A DNA stretch of 64,000 bases from UBA4732 sp002404095 (GTDB lineage: Bacteria > Planctomycetota > Planctomycetia > Gemmatales > Gemmataceae): assembly GCA_036783645.1 (NCBI GenBank), contig DAIPWT010000013.1, positions 1 through 64,000 on the forward strand. The letters are read 5' to 3'. The stretch's first letter is position 1. Each line of letters begins with the position of its first letter. Positions 53,679 to 62,356 of the stretch are shown in pieces. The position numbers were made by a program, and so were the translations under genes. Below the pieces are notes generated by a model. The model made no database searches. It was not told the origin of the DNA and worked only from the letters and a program-made list of their open reading frames with translations.

Positions 53679-53862
53679 ACGAGCCGCGACCGTGACAGTA
53701 GTTTCAAAAAGTACTCCTCACGCTCCGCGTGAGGAACGGCGGGCAGAGCGTGCGGAGTACATTCTGGGCGTTCGTTGTTCCTCACGCGGAGCGTGAGGAG
53801 TACTTTTTGAAACTACTGGTGAGGGAGCGGTTTTCCCATGCTCCCTCACGGTCGCGGCTCGT
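53679..53862. repeat. Palindrome of the GCCGCGACC family, interrupted by a second element
   Basis: The two halves are 53679-53695 and 53819-53862. Removing 53696-53822 (insert plus one GTGA) restores a palindrome with 23-bp perfect arms starting ACGAGCCGCGACCGTGAGGG. The same family as 38273-38342. The insertion is described at 53696-53818. Confidence 0.88.
53696..53818. mobile_element. 123-bp MITE-like element with 42-bp inverted ends
   Basis: Terminal inverted repeats of 42 bp (53696-53737 and 53777-53818), perfect, beginning CAGTAGTTTCAAAAAGTACT. It has a 39-base centre, no coding capacity, and is flanked by direct repeats GTGA (53692-53695 and 53819-53822). The host palindrome is intact once the element is removed. 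This is the pattern of a transposed MITE. No parent transposase is in the window. Confidence 0.85.
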
Positions 53863-53892
53863 TGGCGTTGCGACGACAAGTCGGAGTCTTCC

Positions 53893-55533
53893 TTATTTTT
53901 CCGGCTCAATGACTTCGCCGCCGTTGCGCGTGATGAGCGCCCGCAACTTCTCCTCCTTGATCGTCAGCGGGAAAGAGTGGACGGAGCCGTCGGCCATCGC
54001 GGCGTTGAAGATGCCGTCGAAGAGGCCGCCGAGCTTCGGAACCAGTTTGCCGGCGTCGAACGATACGTCGTCCGGCTTGGTCCACGGCACGGCCTTTTTC
54101 GCTTCCACCACCATGATTGTGTTGGAAAGGCCATCCGTAATGTCCGCGATCTTCTTACCTTTTTTGCCGTCGAAGATCGCCCCCTTGCCAACGAACGTCT
54201 GATAGTGCGTCTCGTTGTTCTTTCGCGCCGTCTCGTCCGTCCCACCGAAGAGGGGCGGCATTTTGTCCAGCAATTTCTTGTTGTGGTCGCTGTCCCACGG
54301 CTCATCCAGGTGGAACTCCTTGTATAAGGCGTCCTGCTCGATGTAAGGCAGAACAAGCACGCGCCAACTTAACAGCGGCTTTCCGCTCTTGTCGTAAACC
54401 GCAGCCGCCGGGAAATGACCGTTCACGGATTCGTAGTTGAACATCGCCAGGGCCAATTGCTTGAGGTTGTTCACGCTGCTCATCCGTCCGGCCGAATTAC
54501 GGACTTTCTGCACCGCCTCGCTCAAGTCCATGCCTATGGTCTTCGCGTCGATCTTTACGGTCGCCGACGCTTCCACGACTGACCCATTCACCTCGACCTT
54601 CGCCGCTCTAACTCCGGTCTGAAGTTCTTCCAGAATCGAGACGACGCGGACCATGTCCTTCTGCTTGCCCATTTGCTGAAGGCCCATCACCAAGCCGCCG
54701 CGCGCCATGTCCAGCGCGGCGTTGACGGCTTTCTCGCCCGCCTTGGCGGGCGACTCTCCGGCAAACGTCAGTCTGCCTTCCGCCTTCAGGTTTTCACCCA
54801 GATCCGCGGTGAATACCGCCGATTGCGCCTTTAACAGAGGCGCAAACGCCGCCATTTGGGGCGGCAACTCCTTCGCCGCCGTCTCGGCGAGGATTTGCAC
54901 GTCCACTCCGGCGGCAATCAGATGTTTTTCAGCCGCGCGCATGGCCGGAGTCAACGGCCCTTCCTTCGTTTCTTTGGAGTGATTCAGAAACCGCTTTACT
55001 TCTTCCGTTGAACCGATGGCGTAGGTTCGGTCGCTGAGAAACGCGATGGACGGCCCATTGGGATTCGCGTGGAGCGCATGTCCATTGACCTTCTCCTCCG
55101 CCGCCTCTGGCGCCGCCGCCGCCAGAACCTTCTTGGCGTCGTAGGGCTTTGTCGTCGTGATGAAGCTAAGCCAATTCCCACGGGATTCAATCGACTGCAT
55201 CACGCCCGTGACGCGCTCGATCTCGTCGGGCGCGACGCCGGCTTGTTTGACAAGGCCTTCAGCGACATCGGGCTTCTCTTTCATTATTTTTTCGCTCGCC
55301 GACTTAAACGCTTCGTGGTTCCACAACTCGCCGAAGTGGAACGAAACGACCGCCACGCCGTCGTTAGGAATCAGGTCCAACTCGGATTTCACCGCCTTTG
55401 GCGCCTCATCGCTCTTGTCGGCCGCGCGACCTGACGCCGCCGGCCTTCCCGCCATCCACAGTGCTGCCGCCGCTAGAACGGTCAAGAACGCCGCGCGTCC
55501 TCGCCGTTGCAACCACCGTTTGCTCGCCGTCAT
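53893..55533 (-). CDS. Large exported DUF1559-containing protein
   Basis: 546 aa. Signal peptide (RGRAAFLTVLAAAALWMAG). The N-terminal part (about 45-330) is a planctomycete-specific alpha/beta region. The C-terminal third holds the DUF1559 core: SSVNNLKQLALAMFNYESVNGHFPAAA, ITDGLSNTIMVVEA and MADGSVHSF, without a prepilin leader. GGGAGA upstream. Function unknown; exported by Sec. Divergent from the DUF1501 gene at 55761. Confidence 0.9.
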   Translation of the reverse strand: MTASKRWLQRRGRAAFLTVLAAAALWMAGRPAASGRAADKSDEAPKAVKSELDLIPNDGVAVVSFHFGELWNHEAFKSASEKIMKEKPDVAEGLVKQAGVAPDEIERVTGVMQSIESRGNWLSFITTTKPYDAKKVLAAAAPEAAEEKVNGHALHANPNGPSIAFLSDRTYAIGSTEEVKRFLNHSKETKEGPLTPAMRAAEKHLIAAGVDVQILAETAAKELPPQMAAFAPLLKAQSAVFTADLGENLKAEGRLTFAGESPAKAGEKAVNAALDMARGGLVMGLQQMGKQKDMVRVVSILEELQTGVRAAKVEVNGSVVEASATVKIDAKTIGMDLSEAVQKVRNSAGRMSSVNNLKQLALAMFNYESVNGHFPAAAVYDKSGKPLLSWRVLVLPYIEQDALYKEFHLDEPWDSDHNKKLLDKMPPLFGGTDETARKNNETHYQTFVGKGAIFDGKKGKKIADITDGLSNTIMVVEAKKAVPWTKPDDVSFDAGKLVPKLGGLFDGIFNAAMADGSVHSFPLTIKEEKLRALITRNGGEVIEPEK

Positions 55534-55667
55534 GATTGTTTCTCCCGTGCGAAAGCCGTGAAGCCGTCACGTCCAACGCGACGTGCGGCAGGTGTAATGC
55601 TGTAATAGTACACAATAAGATGGCGCATCGTCAACCAGATTTTTTCAAAATCCGTTTCGGATAATCC

Positions 55668-55697
55668 TTGACGCCGGGTGCGCCCTTGCGTTATAGT
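55668..55697 (+). promoter_or_regulatory. Candidate sigma70-type promoter for the second DUF1501 gene
   Basis: TTGACG (55668-55673), 18-base spacer, TATAGT (55692-55697), 64 bases before the ATG. Clear consensus-like pair in the divergent region. Confidence 0.55.
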
Positions 55698-55760
55698 GCC
55701 CTATGAAGTCGAACGCCCCCCGCCTACCGATACACTCCTTCCTTCCGTGAGGTTCCTTCC

Positions 55761-57221
55761 ATGCTTGTGATTCCTGGACGTGCTGGTAAAGACACCTGTG
55801 ACGGCGTTACGCGGCGCGAATTGTTGCGCGTCGGCGGGTCGGCCGCCCTCGGCATCAGTCTGGCGGGCCTCTTGAACTTGCAAAAGCTGACCGCCAAGGA
55901 TGCAACTTACGGCGGCCCCGGCTTCGGCAAGGCCAAGAGCGTCATCCTCCTCTACCTTCAGGGCGGCCCAAGCCACCTCGACTTGTGGGATCCCAAGGAC
56001 AATGTCCCCGACAACGTGCGCAGCGTCTTCAAGCCGATCGCGACGAAGATCCCCGGCGTTCAGTTCACGGAGGTGCTGCCCAAGTTCGCCCAGGTGAACG
56101 ACAAGGTGACGATGATCCGGTCGATGAGCTACACGCCCAACGGCCTGTTCAACCACACCGCCGCCATCTACCAGATGCTCACCGGCTGGACCGCCGACAA
56201 GGTCAGCCCGTCCGGCCAGCTCGAACCGCCCAGCCCCAAGGACTTCCCCACCGTCGGCTCGCAGATCATCCGGCTCAAGCCGCCCACCGTGCCGATGCTG
56301 CCGTTTGTCATGCTGCCGCGCCCGCTTCAGGAGAGCAACGTCGTCGGCAAGGGCGGTTCGGCCGGCTTCCTCGGCCGGGCCTACGACCCGTACACGCTCT
56401 ACCCGCCGGGCGACGACATGGACATGAAGAAGATGGACGGCGTTCGGACCGACGACCTCCAATTGCGAGAGGAAGTATCGTCGATTCGCCTCGGCCGCCG
56501 CGGCAAGCTGCGCGACCTCATCAATGAAGGGATGCCGGATATCGAGGAGGCGACCAAGAAGTACAGCCTCGACGAATACTACAGCAAGGCGCTTGGCCTC
56601 ATCATCTCCGGCCGGGCGCGCGACGCCTTCAATCTCAGCAAGGAAACGAAGGAGTTGCGCGAGAAGTATGGCATGAATCCGTTCGGCCAGAGCTGCCTTC
56701 TGGCGCGCCGGCTGATCGAGGCCGGCACACGGTTCGTGGAAGTGAACTGGCCGAAAGTCGCTAACTCTGACAATCATTCCTGGGATGTCCACACCGGGTT
56801 GACCCATCGCATGAAGGATCAGGCGGGACCGATGCTCGATTCCGGGTTGTCCACCCTGATCGAAGACCTGGATCAGCGCGGTATGCTATCCGAAACGTTG
56901 GTTATAGCCGTGGGCGAGTTCGGCCGCAGCCCGCAGCGCGGCGTCAGCACCTCCGGCAACGAGAACAACGACGACGGCCGCGACCACTGGCCCTACTGCT
57001 ACACCGGCGTGATCGCCGGCGCCGGCGTCAAGCGCGGCCTGGTATACGGCAAGTCGGATAAAACCGGCTCGGCGCCCCTGGAAAACCCGGTCCACCCGCG
57101 CGAACTGTTGGCTACGCTCTATCACTGCGTCGGCGTCAATCCGGCGACCATCGTGTACAACCACTTGAACCAGCCGCGCGAGTTGGTGCAGGCGGAGGCC
57201 GTGACGAGCATTCTTTCTTAA
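55761..57221 (+). CDS. DUF1501 protein, Tat-exported
   Basis: 486 aa. Twin-arginine leader TRRELLRVGGSAALGISLAG, then LLYLQGGPSHLDLWDPKDNVP, FNHTAAIYQMLTG, GEFGRSPQ and GRDHWPYCYTGV, the DUF1501 phosphatase-like core. No DUF1549/1553 partner adjacent. Complete length. Confidence 0.92.
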   Translation: MLVIPGRAGKDTCDGVTRRELLRVGGSAALGISLAGLLNLQKLTAKDATYGGPGFGKAKSVILLYLQGGPSHLDLWDPKDNVPDNVRSVFKPIATKIPGVQFTEVLPKFAQVNDKVTMIRSMSYTPNGLFNHTAAIYQMLTGWTADKVSPSGQLEPPSPKDFPTVGSQIIRLKPPTVPMLPFVMLPRPLQESNVVGKGGSAGFLGRAYDPYTLYPPGDDMDMKKMDGVRTDDLQLREEVSSIRLGRRGKLRDLINEGMPDIEEATKKYSLDEYYSKALGLIISGRARDAFNLSKETKELREKYGMNPFGQSCLLARRLIEAGTRFVEVNWPKVANSDNHSWDVHTGLTHRMKDQAGPMLDSGLSTLIEDLDQRGMLSETLVIAVGEFGRSPQRGVSTSGNENNDDGRDHWPYCYTGVIAGAGVKRGLVYGKSDKTGSAPLENPVHPRELLATLYHCVGVNPATIVYNHLNQPRELVQAEAVTSILS

Positions 57222-57223
57222 CG

Positions 57224-57290
57224 CCGTTTAGCCGCGACCCGAAGGGGAGCGCGTCTCCCCCGCGCTCCCCTTTGGGTCGCGGCTAAACGG
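57224..57290. repeat. Palindrome, GCCGCGACC family, 30-bp arms
   Basis: Arms 57224-57253 and 57261-57290 with one mismatch and a 7-base loop. The arm contains TTTAGCCGCGACCCGAAGGG. It starts just after the DUF1501 stop and matches 58288-58356. Confidence 0.92.
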
Positions 57291-57303
57291 GATAGTTAAA
57301 CTC

Positions 57304-58296
57304 ATGCTTCTATCCGCGCTACAGCGCCGCAATCAACTCCGTTCCTTGTACGGCTTTGACTTTCCCGACGACCTCTTCCGTTTCTGGACATTCGCCAACC
57401 GCCTACGCCCGCTCGACCCATTGACGGCGTTCGCCGAGACTTTGGGTATAAGGCTAGTCGGTCCCTTTGAGGTGCTGGCCGGCCGCTTCGACGACCGTTC
57501 GCCGCGCTTTAGCCCGCTCTTACACTGGCGCTATTCCCTCGACCCGCCGGAGTTTTTTACCGTCTTCGCCGGCGACTCGGACAAGCTCCATTGGGGCTAC
57601 TATCTCGACGACCCCGGTTGTAGCACGGTCTCCGCCGGTTGTGGCACGGTCTCCAGACCGTGCCACAACGAGTTGTGCGTTGCGTCGTATTACGCCAGCG
57701 ACGCTTTTGAGTTGTCGGTCGGCGGCGACGACCTTTTCCAGGCCGTCCGGTTGGAAGTGGAGGCGCAATTTCACGACTGCGAGGAATATCTCGCAGAAGA
57801 CCCGGAACACGCGGCCGATTATGAGGCGCGACTCGCGCGGCTGGAGGGACTGCGGCGAGCGGTGCGCTCCTATGCCACGGCCGACCGCCCGGAAAACGGC
57901 GAGCGCTACGTCGAGAAGTATCAATCCGCCGTCGCTCGCGCTCCGGCCGTGATCGCGCGGACGCCGGACGGGATGGGCGTCGTCGCGCCGCCGGAAACGT
58001 ATCGGCCGCTTTCGCTCTCCGACAAAAAGCTCCGGTCCTTACTTCGCAAGCACGACGACCCAGGCGAGATTGTTGAAGAGGCGCGGCAGGCGCTGCGCGA
58101 CGGCTTTCCCGCCACGGCGCTGAAGCTCGGCAAGGAAATGTGGCCGCAATACGGCGAGCGCAAGACGGCCTACGGCTATGAACTACTTGACGCCGCATAC
58201 AAGGCGCTGGGCCGCGAGGTGCTGGGGCAAGTGTTGCACGCACACCGGGAAAACCGCAATTTGCCATCCGTAGATGTTTTTTTCGCGGACGTTTAG
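57304..58296 (+). CDS. HPF1-like (DUF2228) protein
   Basis: 330 aa. LLHWRYSLDPPEFFTVFAGDSDKLHWGYYLDDPG aligns by eye with the HPF1/DUF2228 core (YDPPEFQTxxxGDxxxxHxGYxRDxP), followed after an insert by ASYYASDAFELSVGGDDLFQAVRLEVE. In animals HPF1 directs PARP to serine; bacterial relatives are of unknown role. Residues about 105-122 (CSTVSAGCGTVSRPCHN) are encoded by a direct repeat and a small palindrome. The stop codon lies in the palindrome at 58288-58356. No PARP is in the window. Confidence 0.6.
   Translation: MLLSALQRRNQLRSLYGFDFPDDLFRFWTFANRLRPLDPLTAFAETLGIRLVGPFEVLAGRFDDRSPRFSPLLHWRYSLDPPEFFTVFAGDSDKLHWGYYLDDPGCSTVSAGCGTVSRPCHNELCVASYYASDAFELSVGGDDLFQAVRLEVEAQFHDCEEYLAEDPEHAADYEARLARLEGLRRAVRSYATADRPENGERYVEKYQSAVARAPAVIARTPDGMGVVAPPETYRPLSLSDKKLRSLLRKHDDPGEIVEEARQALRDGFPATALKLGKEMWPQYGERKTAYGYELLDAAYKALGREVLGQVLHAHRENRNLPSVDVFFADV
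57638..57669. repeat. Palindrome inside the HPF1-like gene
   Basis: 15-bp arms (GTTGTGGCACGGTCT and complement) with a CC loop, preceded by a direct partial copy (57617-57631). It adds about 18 codons in frame. Confidence 0.85.
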
Positions 58297-58356
58297 CCGC
58301 GACCCGAAGGGGAGCGCGTCTCCCACGCGCTCCCCTTCGGGTCGCGGCTAAACGTC
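58288..58356. repeat. Perfect 32-bp-arm palindrome, GCCGCGACC family
   Basis: Arms 58288-58319 and 58325-58356, exact, 5-base loop. It covers the stop codons of the convergent genes ending at 58296 and 58293. The last 18 residues of the HTTM protein (SRDPKGSAWETRSPSGRG) come from it. Confidence 0.93.
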
Positions 58357-59372
58357 CAACGAAAGATGCACTTTCGCACTTTTTCGCCCGATAGTAAAAG
58401 GGCGTACCAACACAGCGTGGCCGGGCTGAACCAGCCGACTTCTGTGTGAACCAGAATGCCGAGATGCAGCGCGACGCCTGTCAGCAACATACCCGATCGC
58501 ATGACCGAAACGAAGCGCGACCGTGGCGGCATCGCCATGACAAACGCAAAGCCGAGTTCAAACGCCAACGTCCCCCACGATAGGAAACGACAGACCAACA
58601 TTGGCGCCGGCAGCCAATAATAGGGCCAGCGATTTAGCGACATATCATTAAGCACCCAGTAGACCGCTTCACCGCTAACCCAATCGTTGCCGAGCAAGCC
58701 ATCGGGGATTTTTGAGATCCCGGTAAACAGATATACGAGGGCGAGTTGGATCTGCATCAGCCGAACCGGCCAGGGCGCAATCAGGACGGGTATCGCCGCC
58801 CCTGGTGCGTCGCGCCGCCTCCTCAAAACGGAGTCCAACGACCACACGGCCCCGGCCGGTGCGAATAAAAGATAAAAGAGCGCGCAGCGCATCATGGAGT
58901 CGCCGCCGTTCTGCACCCACGGCAGTCGCTGGTTGAAACTCACGAAGAGCGCCCAGGCGACCACCGTGGATATGCGAGTGCCTAAGCCAAAAGTCATGCA
59001 AACAACGGCGGCGACCAATACGCCGAATAACCAAGCGGCGTTGCGCGGCGCATCGCACCATGTTCTCCATTCCTGTGCGGATTCCGCCGGCAGAAACTCG
59101 TCAAGCAGAGGCAGGTTGACCGGCCCGCGCAGCAGACAGAATCGCCCGCTTCGCTTTTGCCAACCGTCCATGGCGCGGCCGGGACAGAGACCGTCCGGGC
59201 CGAGGTCCAGCGGCAGGCGCGGGCCGAGGCTCGTAAGCAACGACAAGAGAGTAACTACTCCAATGAGGATGCGAAAAAGCGCCAATGGTTCCGCGCGTAT
59301 CGGCCGCGTCCAGAAGTCGTACAGCAAGCGCCACGGATTGCGGCGCGGAACGGCGCCGGGCGAGGTGTTCAT
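58293..59372 (-). CDS. HTTM domain membrane protein
   Basis: 359 aa with about eight membrane segments. EPLALFRILIGVVTLLSLLTS, NQRLPWVQNGGDSMMRCALFYLLFAP, and RLMQIQLALVYLFTGISKIPD are the HTTM/vitamin K-dependent gamma-carboxylase-like pattern. Planctomycete copies have unknown substrates. The extreme C-terminus is encoded by the palindrome. Its start overlaps the stop of the gene at 59369 (ATGA), forming a pair. Confidence 0.9.
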   Translation of the reverse strand: MNTSPGAVPRRNPWRLLYDFWTRPIRAEPLALFRILIGVVTLLSLLTSLGPRLPLDLGPDGLCPGRAMDGWQKRSGRFCLLRGPVNLPLLDEFLPAESAQEWRTWCDAPRNAAWLFGVLVAAVVCMTFGLGTRISTVVAWALFVSFNQRLPWVQNGGDSMMRCALFYLLFAPAGAVWSLDSVLRRRRDAPGAAIPVLIAPWPVRLMQIQLALVYLFTGISKIPDGLLGNDWVSGEAVYWVLNDMSLNRWPYYWLPAPMLVCRFLSWGTLAFELGFAFVMAMPPRSRFVSVMRSGMLLTGVALHLGILVHTEVGWFSPATLCWYALLLSGEKVRKCIFRWTFSRDPKGSAWETRSPSGRG

Positions 59373-60016
59373 GGCACAAAGCTCCCGTCGGGATGGAAGA
59401 CGCCGACCGTGTAGACGGCGGCCTCCTCGTAGACGGATGGATCTTCCGCTGGTTCTGGAAAAGAGACGACCCGGCGCAGGAGTAAAACGCGGGCAGGGAT
59501 GCGCGGATCGTCGGGACGGCGTTCACGCCAACGCCGGACGGACCAGCGCGCGTACGCCTCCCAGAGCGGCAATTCGTCGTTGCCGGGCAATTCCTCCGGC
59601 GTCTTGTATACGAGGTAGTCCTCCAATTTGCGTTGTCGCCAACCACCGTAGCGGAAGTAGCCGAGTGGGTCGGGTTCGTTGTCGGAACGGATCAGTTCAT
59701 CCGTGCCGTCCGTGAACTCGACGCGCGCCGCCAGGAAGGACGCGGAGCGCGCCATCGGCGGGACGAACATGCTCCAATTTTGATCGATTCCGGCGAAATT
59801 GCCGTAATGCCTGGTCGCGTCGTCCACCGGGTCGAGGACTATTTTCACTTCATTCCAGATTTTCTTCTCCTCGCACCATCCCTTGATCGGCGTGTACCAG
59901 AAATCGAGCGGATTGCGGACGAATAGGAAAAACAGTTGCCAAGCGACGAACAGGACGACGGCGACTGTCTTGATGCGCGGCCATAGCCGTAAGAAGGTCG
60001 ATCGCGGGTCAATCAT
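59369..60016 (-). CDS. HTTM-associated membrane-anchored protein
   Basis: 215 aa. N-terminal anchor (LWPRIKTVAVVLFVAWQLFFLFVRNPLDFW), then a periplasmic domain with NFAGIDQNWSMFVPPMARSASFLAARVEFTDG, a pattern known beside HTTM genes. Ends FHPDGSFVP. Start at 60016 chosen after a GAGAGA site. Coupled to the HTTM gene by overlap. Confidence 0.75.
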   Translation of the reverse strand: MIDPRSTFLRLWPRIKTVAVVLFVAWQLFFLFVRNPLDFWYTPIKGWCEEKKIWNEVKIVLDPVDDATRHYGNFAGIDQNWSMFVPPMARSASFLAARVEFTDGTDELIRSDNEPDPLGYFRYGGWRQRKLEDYLVYKTPEELPGNDELPLWEAYARWSVRRWRERRPDDPRIPARVLLLRRVVSFPEPAEDPSVYEEAAVYTVGVFHPDGSFVP

Positions 60017-60234
60017 TGTCAAATCTCTCGTCTGCACCAATGAGCGTTCATTTTCCTTGCGCCGGCCGTGATTGCATCGGTTTAGGGAATTTCGGATCAA
60101 TGTACGACAGAGCGACGTCAGCGGCTTTACGCACTTCGGTTGCCCCGTTGTGCCGCCCCGGCTAAAGTACCCGTTCGGGCGGCGCGAATGTCGTCTGCTT
60201 ACATTCCCCGTGTCTAGCGCCAGGATGTTCCGGC

Positions 60235-62247
60235 ATGGACTTGCTCACCCAGGCTCGTGAAGGTTTTCAGGCCATCGACGCCGACGCCGCCATCAAGGAT
60301 CAAGCGCTCGCACGGCTCGGCCAATGGCTAACGGAACCGGACTTCGCCGCCTATCGTCCACAGCTGGAGTGGTTGATCGCCAACGCGCAATGGCCCGGCC
60401 TTCTCGACCGCTTCTATCAGATTTTGCCTTTCGGCACCGGCGGCCGTCGCGGCGCCGTCGGCGTTGGCCCCAATCGTATGAACCTCTGGACGCTCGCGGC
60501 GTCCGTTCAGGGACATTGTGAATATCTTAAGGAGTGTTTTCCGGAAACCGGCGCCATCCACGTTGTTCTGGCCTACGATGTGCGCCAATTTGAGGACAAA
60601 CGCCGTCAGTACAACGCCGGCTTGCCGAATCCAGTGCTGCACCTATCGTCGCGCGACCTGGCTCAACACGCGGCCGGCGTCTACGTCGCCAACGGATTGC
60701 ACGCCCACATTCTGCCGGCCGACAGCAAACACTATCTGGCCACGCCGGAGCTTTCTTTCACCATTCGCTTCTTAAAAGCGCACGGCGGTCTCAACATCTC
60801 GGCGTCGCACAATCCGCCCGACGACAACGGCGGCAAGTTCTACGACGAACGCGGCGGTCAGCCCGTGCCGCCGGACGACCAGATCATGGCCGATCTCGTC
60901 GATCAGGTAACGCACATAAAGTCGATGCCGTGGTCCGAGGCGGCGCGCTCGGGCCGCGTGTACTTCCTCGATATGGCGCCGCATCGCGCCTACATCGACC
61001 TGTGCCGCAAGCAGAGCCTGACGCCGCCGCCGCGAAACGAGGACTTCACGATCGTCTTCACGCCGCTGCACGGCGTCGGTTCCTTGACGGCGATGGAGGC
61101 GCTGGTCGCGCTGGGATTCCGCGTCGTGCCTGTAAGCGAGCAGATGGCGCCGGACGGTCAGTTCCCCAACGTCACCAAGACGCCCAACCCGGAAGTCCCC
61201 GAGTCGATGGATCGGGCCGCCGCCGTGGCCGCGCATCATAAAGCGGACCTTGTACTGTCCACCGACCCGGACGCCGACCGCCTCGGCGCGATGACGCCCT
61301 ACCAAAGGGGTCAGGGGTCAGGGGTCAGGGGTCAGGCTCTGGATTTTCTGACCCCTGACCCCTGTCCCCTGACCCCTTTGGGATGGCGCTTCGTCAGCGG
61401 CAACGAGATCGCGGCGCTGTTGACCCACTTCAAACTGAGTAAGCTGTCGCAGCAGGGCCGGCTGCCGCGGTCGCCGATCGTCGTTTGCACCGAGGTCACG
61501 ACGGGGCAGGTCACGCGCATCGCTCGCTGGTTCAAGGCTCAGATCGTCAACGACCTACTGGTGGGATTTAAGTATATCGGCGATGTTTTATGGCACTTGG
61601 AACAAAGCGGGTCTTATGAGGACGTTCACGGCTCGCCGGCCGATTTCGTGATTGGCGTGGAGGAGAGCCACGGCGCCCTGGTGACGCCGCAGATCCGCGA
61701 CAAGGACGCCGGCGGCGCCGCGGTTTTGCTGGCCGAGTTGGCGCTGGATCAAAAGCGCCGGGGCCAGACGGTCCTCGATTACATCGAGCGGCTGGCGCGG
61801 GAGTTCGGCTATTATCACAACGTCGGCATTCCAGTGTTCATGGCCGGTGTCCATGGCAAGCAGCAGATGGGGTTGATGCTCGACCGTTTGCGGGCGACGC
61901 CGCCGAAGGAGATCGGCGGTCTGGCGGTGACGCGGTTCGAGGACCGCCGCGACGAAAACGGTCGCTTGGGGCCGATCAAAGGCGCGACCGACGCCGCCTC
62001 GCGCAATGTGCTGGTCTTCCACTTTGGCGAACAGGCGCGCGTGGTATTGCGGCCCAGCGGCACCGAGCCGAAGGCAAAGATTTATTTGGAGGCTTGTTCG
62101 CCGCCGTGCGCGCCGGGGACGCCGCCGGCGAAATGGCGCCAAGTGTGCCAGGATGTTGACGAGTTGGCGAAGCGGTTGGGCGAGGCGTTCGTGCGCCAGG
62201 CGCTGGCGCTGATTGGGTTGGACCCGTCGGCGGCTGGGGCGCGGTGA
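60235..62247 (+). CDS. Phosphoglucomutase/phosphomannomutase family
   Basis: 670 aa. The phosphoserine loop is visible as LNISASHNPPDDNGGKFYDERGG (Ser191), the Mg loop as STDPDADRLGAM, the sugar loop as VGVEESHGAL, and the phosphate loop as RPSGTEPKAKI. Interconverts 1- and 6-phospho sugars. Between AMTPY and GWRFVSGNE an extra segment of about 26 residues (357-382) is encoded by a palindrome at 61302-61381. A solved enzyme would not have this insert, which sits just after the Mg loop. AGGA precedes the ATG. Confidence 0.9.
   Translation: MDLLTQAREGFQAIDADAAIKDQALARLGQWLTEPDFAAYRPQLEWLIANAQWPGLLDRFYQILPFGTGGRRGAVGVGPNRMNLWTLAASVQGHCEYLKECFPETGAIHVVLAYDVRQFEDKRRQYNAGLPNPVLHLSSRDLAQHAAGVYVANGLHAHILPADSKHYLATPELSFTIRFLKAHGGLNISASHNPPDDNGGKFYDERGGQPVPPDDQIMADLVDQVTHIKSMPWSEAARSGRVYFLDMAPHRAYIDLCRKQSLTPPPRNEDFTIVFTPLHGVGSLTAMEALVALGFRVVPVSEQMAPDGQFPNVTKTPNPEVPESMDRAAAVAAHHKADLVLSTDPDADRLGAMTPYQRGQGSGVRGQALDFLTPDPCPLTPLGWRFVSGNEIAALLTHFKLSKLSQQGRLPRSPIVVCTEVTTGQVTRIARWFKAQIVNDLLVGFKYIGDVLWHLEQSGSYEDVHGSPADFVIGVEESHGALVTPQIRDKDAGGAAVLLAELALDQKRRGQTVLDYIERLAREFGYYHNVGIPVFMAGVHGKQQMGLMLDRLRATPPKEIGGLAVTRFEDRRDENGRLGPIKGATDAASRNVLVFHFGEQARVVLRPSGTEPKAKIYLEACSPPCAPGTPPAKWRQVCQDVDELAKRLGEAFVRQALALIGLDPSAAGAR
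61302..61381. repeat. GGGGTCA-rich palindrome inside the mutase gene
   Basis: Arms 61302-61335 and 61348-61381 of 34 bp with one mismatch. Each arm is four copies of the 7-mer GGGGTCA (imperfect), and the loop is 12 bases. It is in frame. Confidence 0.9.
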
Positions 62248-62270
62248 AGCGAAGGTAGGCCAATTTATTG

Positions 62271-62326
62271 TGGCCGACTCGCTCCGCGAGTCGGTTGGAA
62301 GTCCGACTCGCGGAGCGAGTCGGCCA
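62271..62326. repeat. Perfect 24-bp-arm palindrome
   Basis: Arms 62271-62294 and 62303-62326, exact. The arm begins TGGCCGACTCGCTCCGCGAG and contains a smaller palindrome. It lies between the mutase stop and the lipoprotein gene. Confidence 0.92.
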
Positions 62327-62356
62327 CCATGTTGACTCATCCCATCAAGGTGAATC

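Noticed and set aside
55701..56807. 368-residue minus-strand frame opposite DUF1501
   Set aside because: Antisense shadow of a strongly supported gene.
61302..61381. Intein or separate domain in the mutase
   Set aside because: It is far too short for an intein and is made of GGGGTCA palindrome arms.
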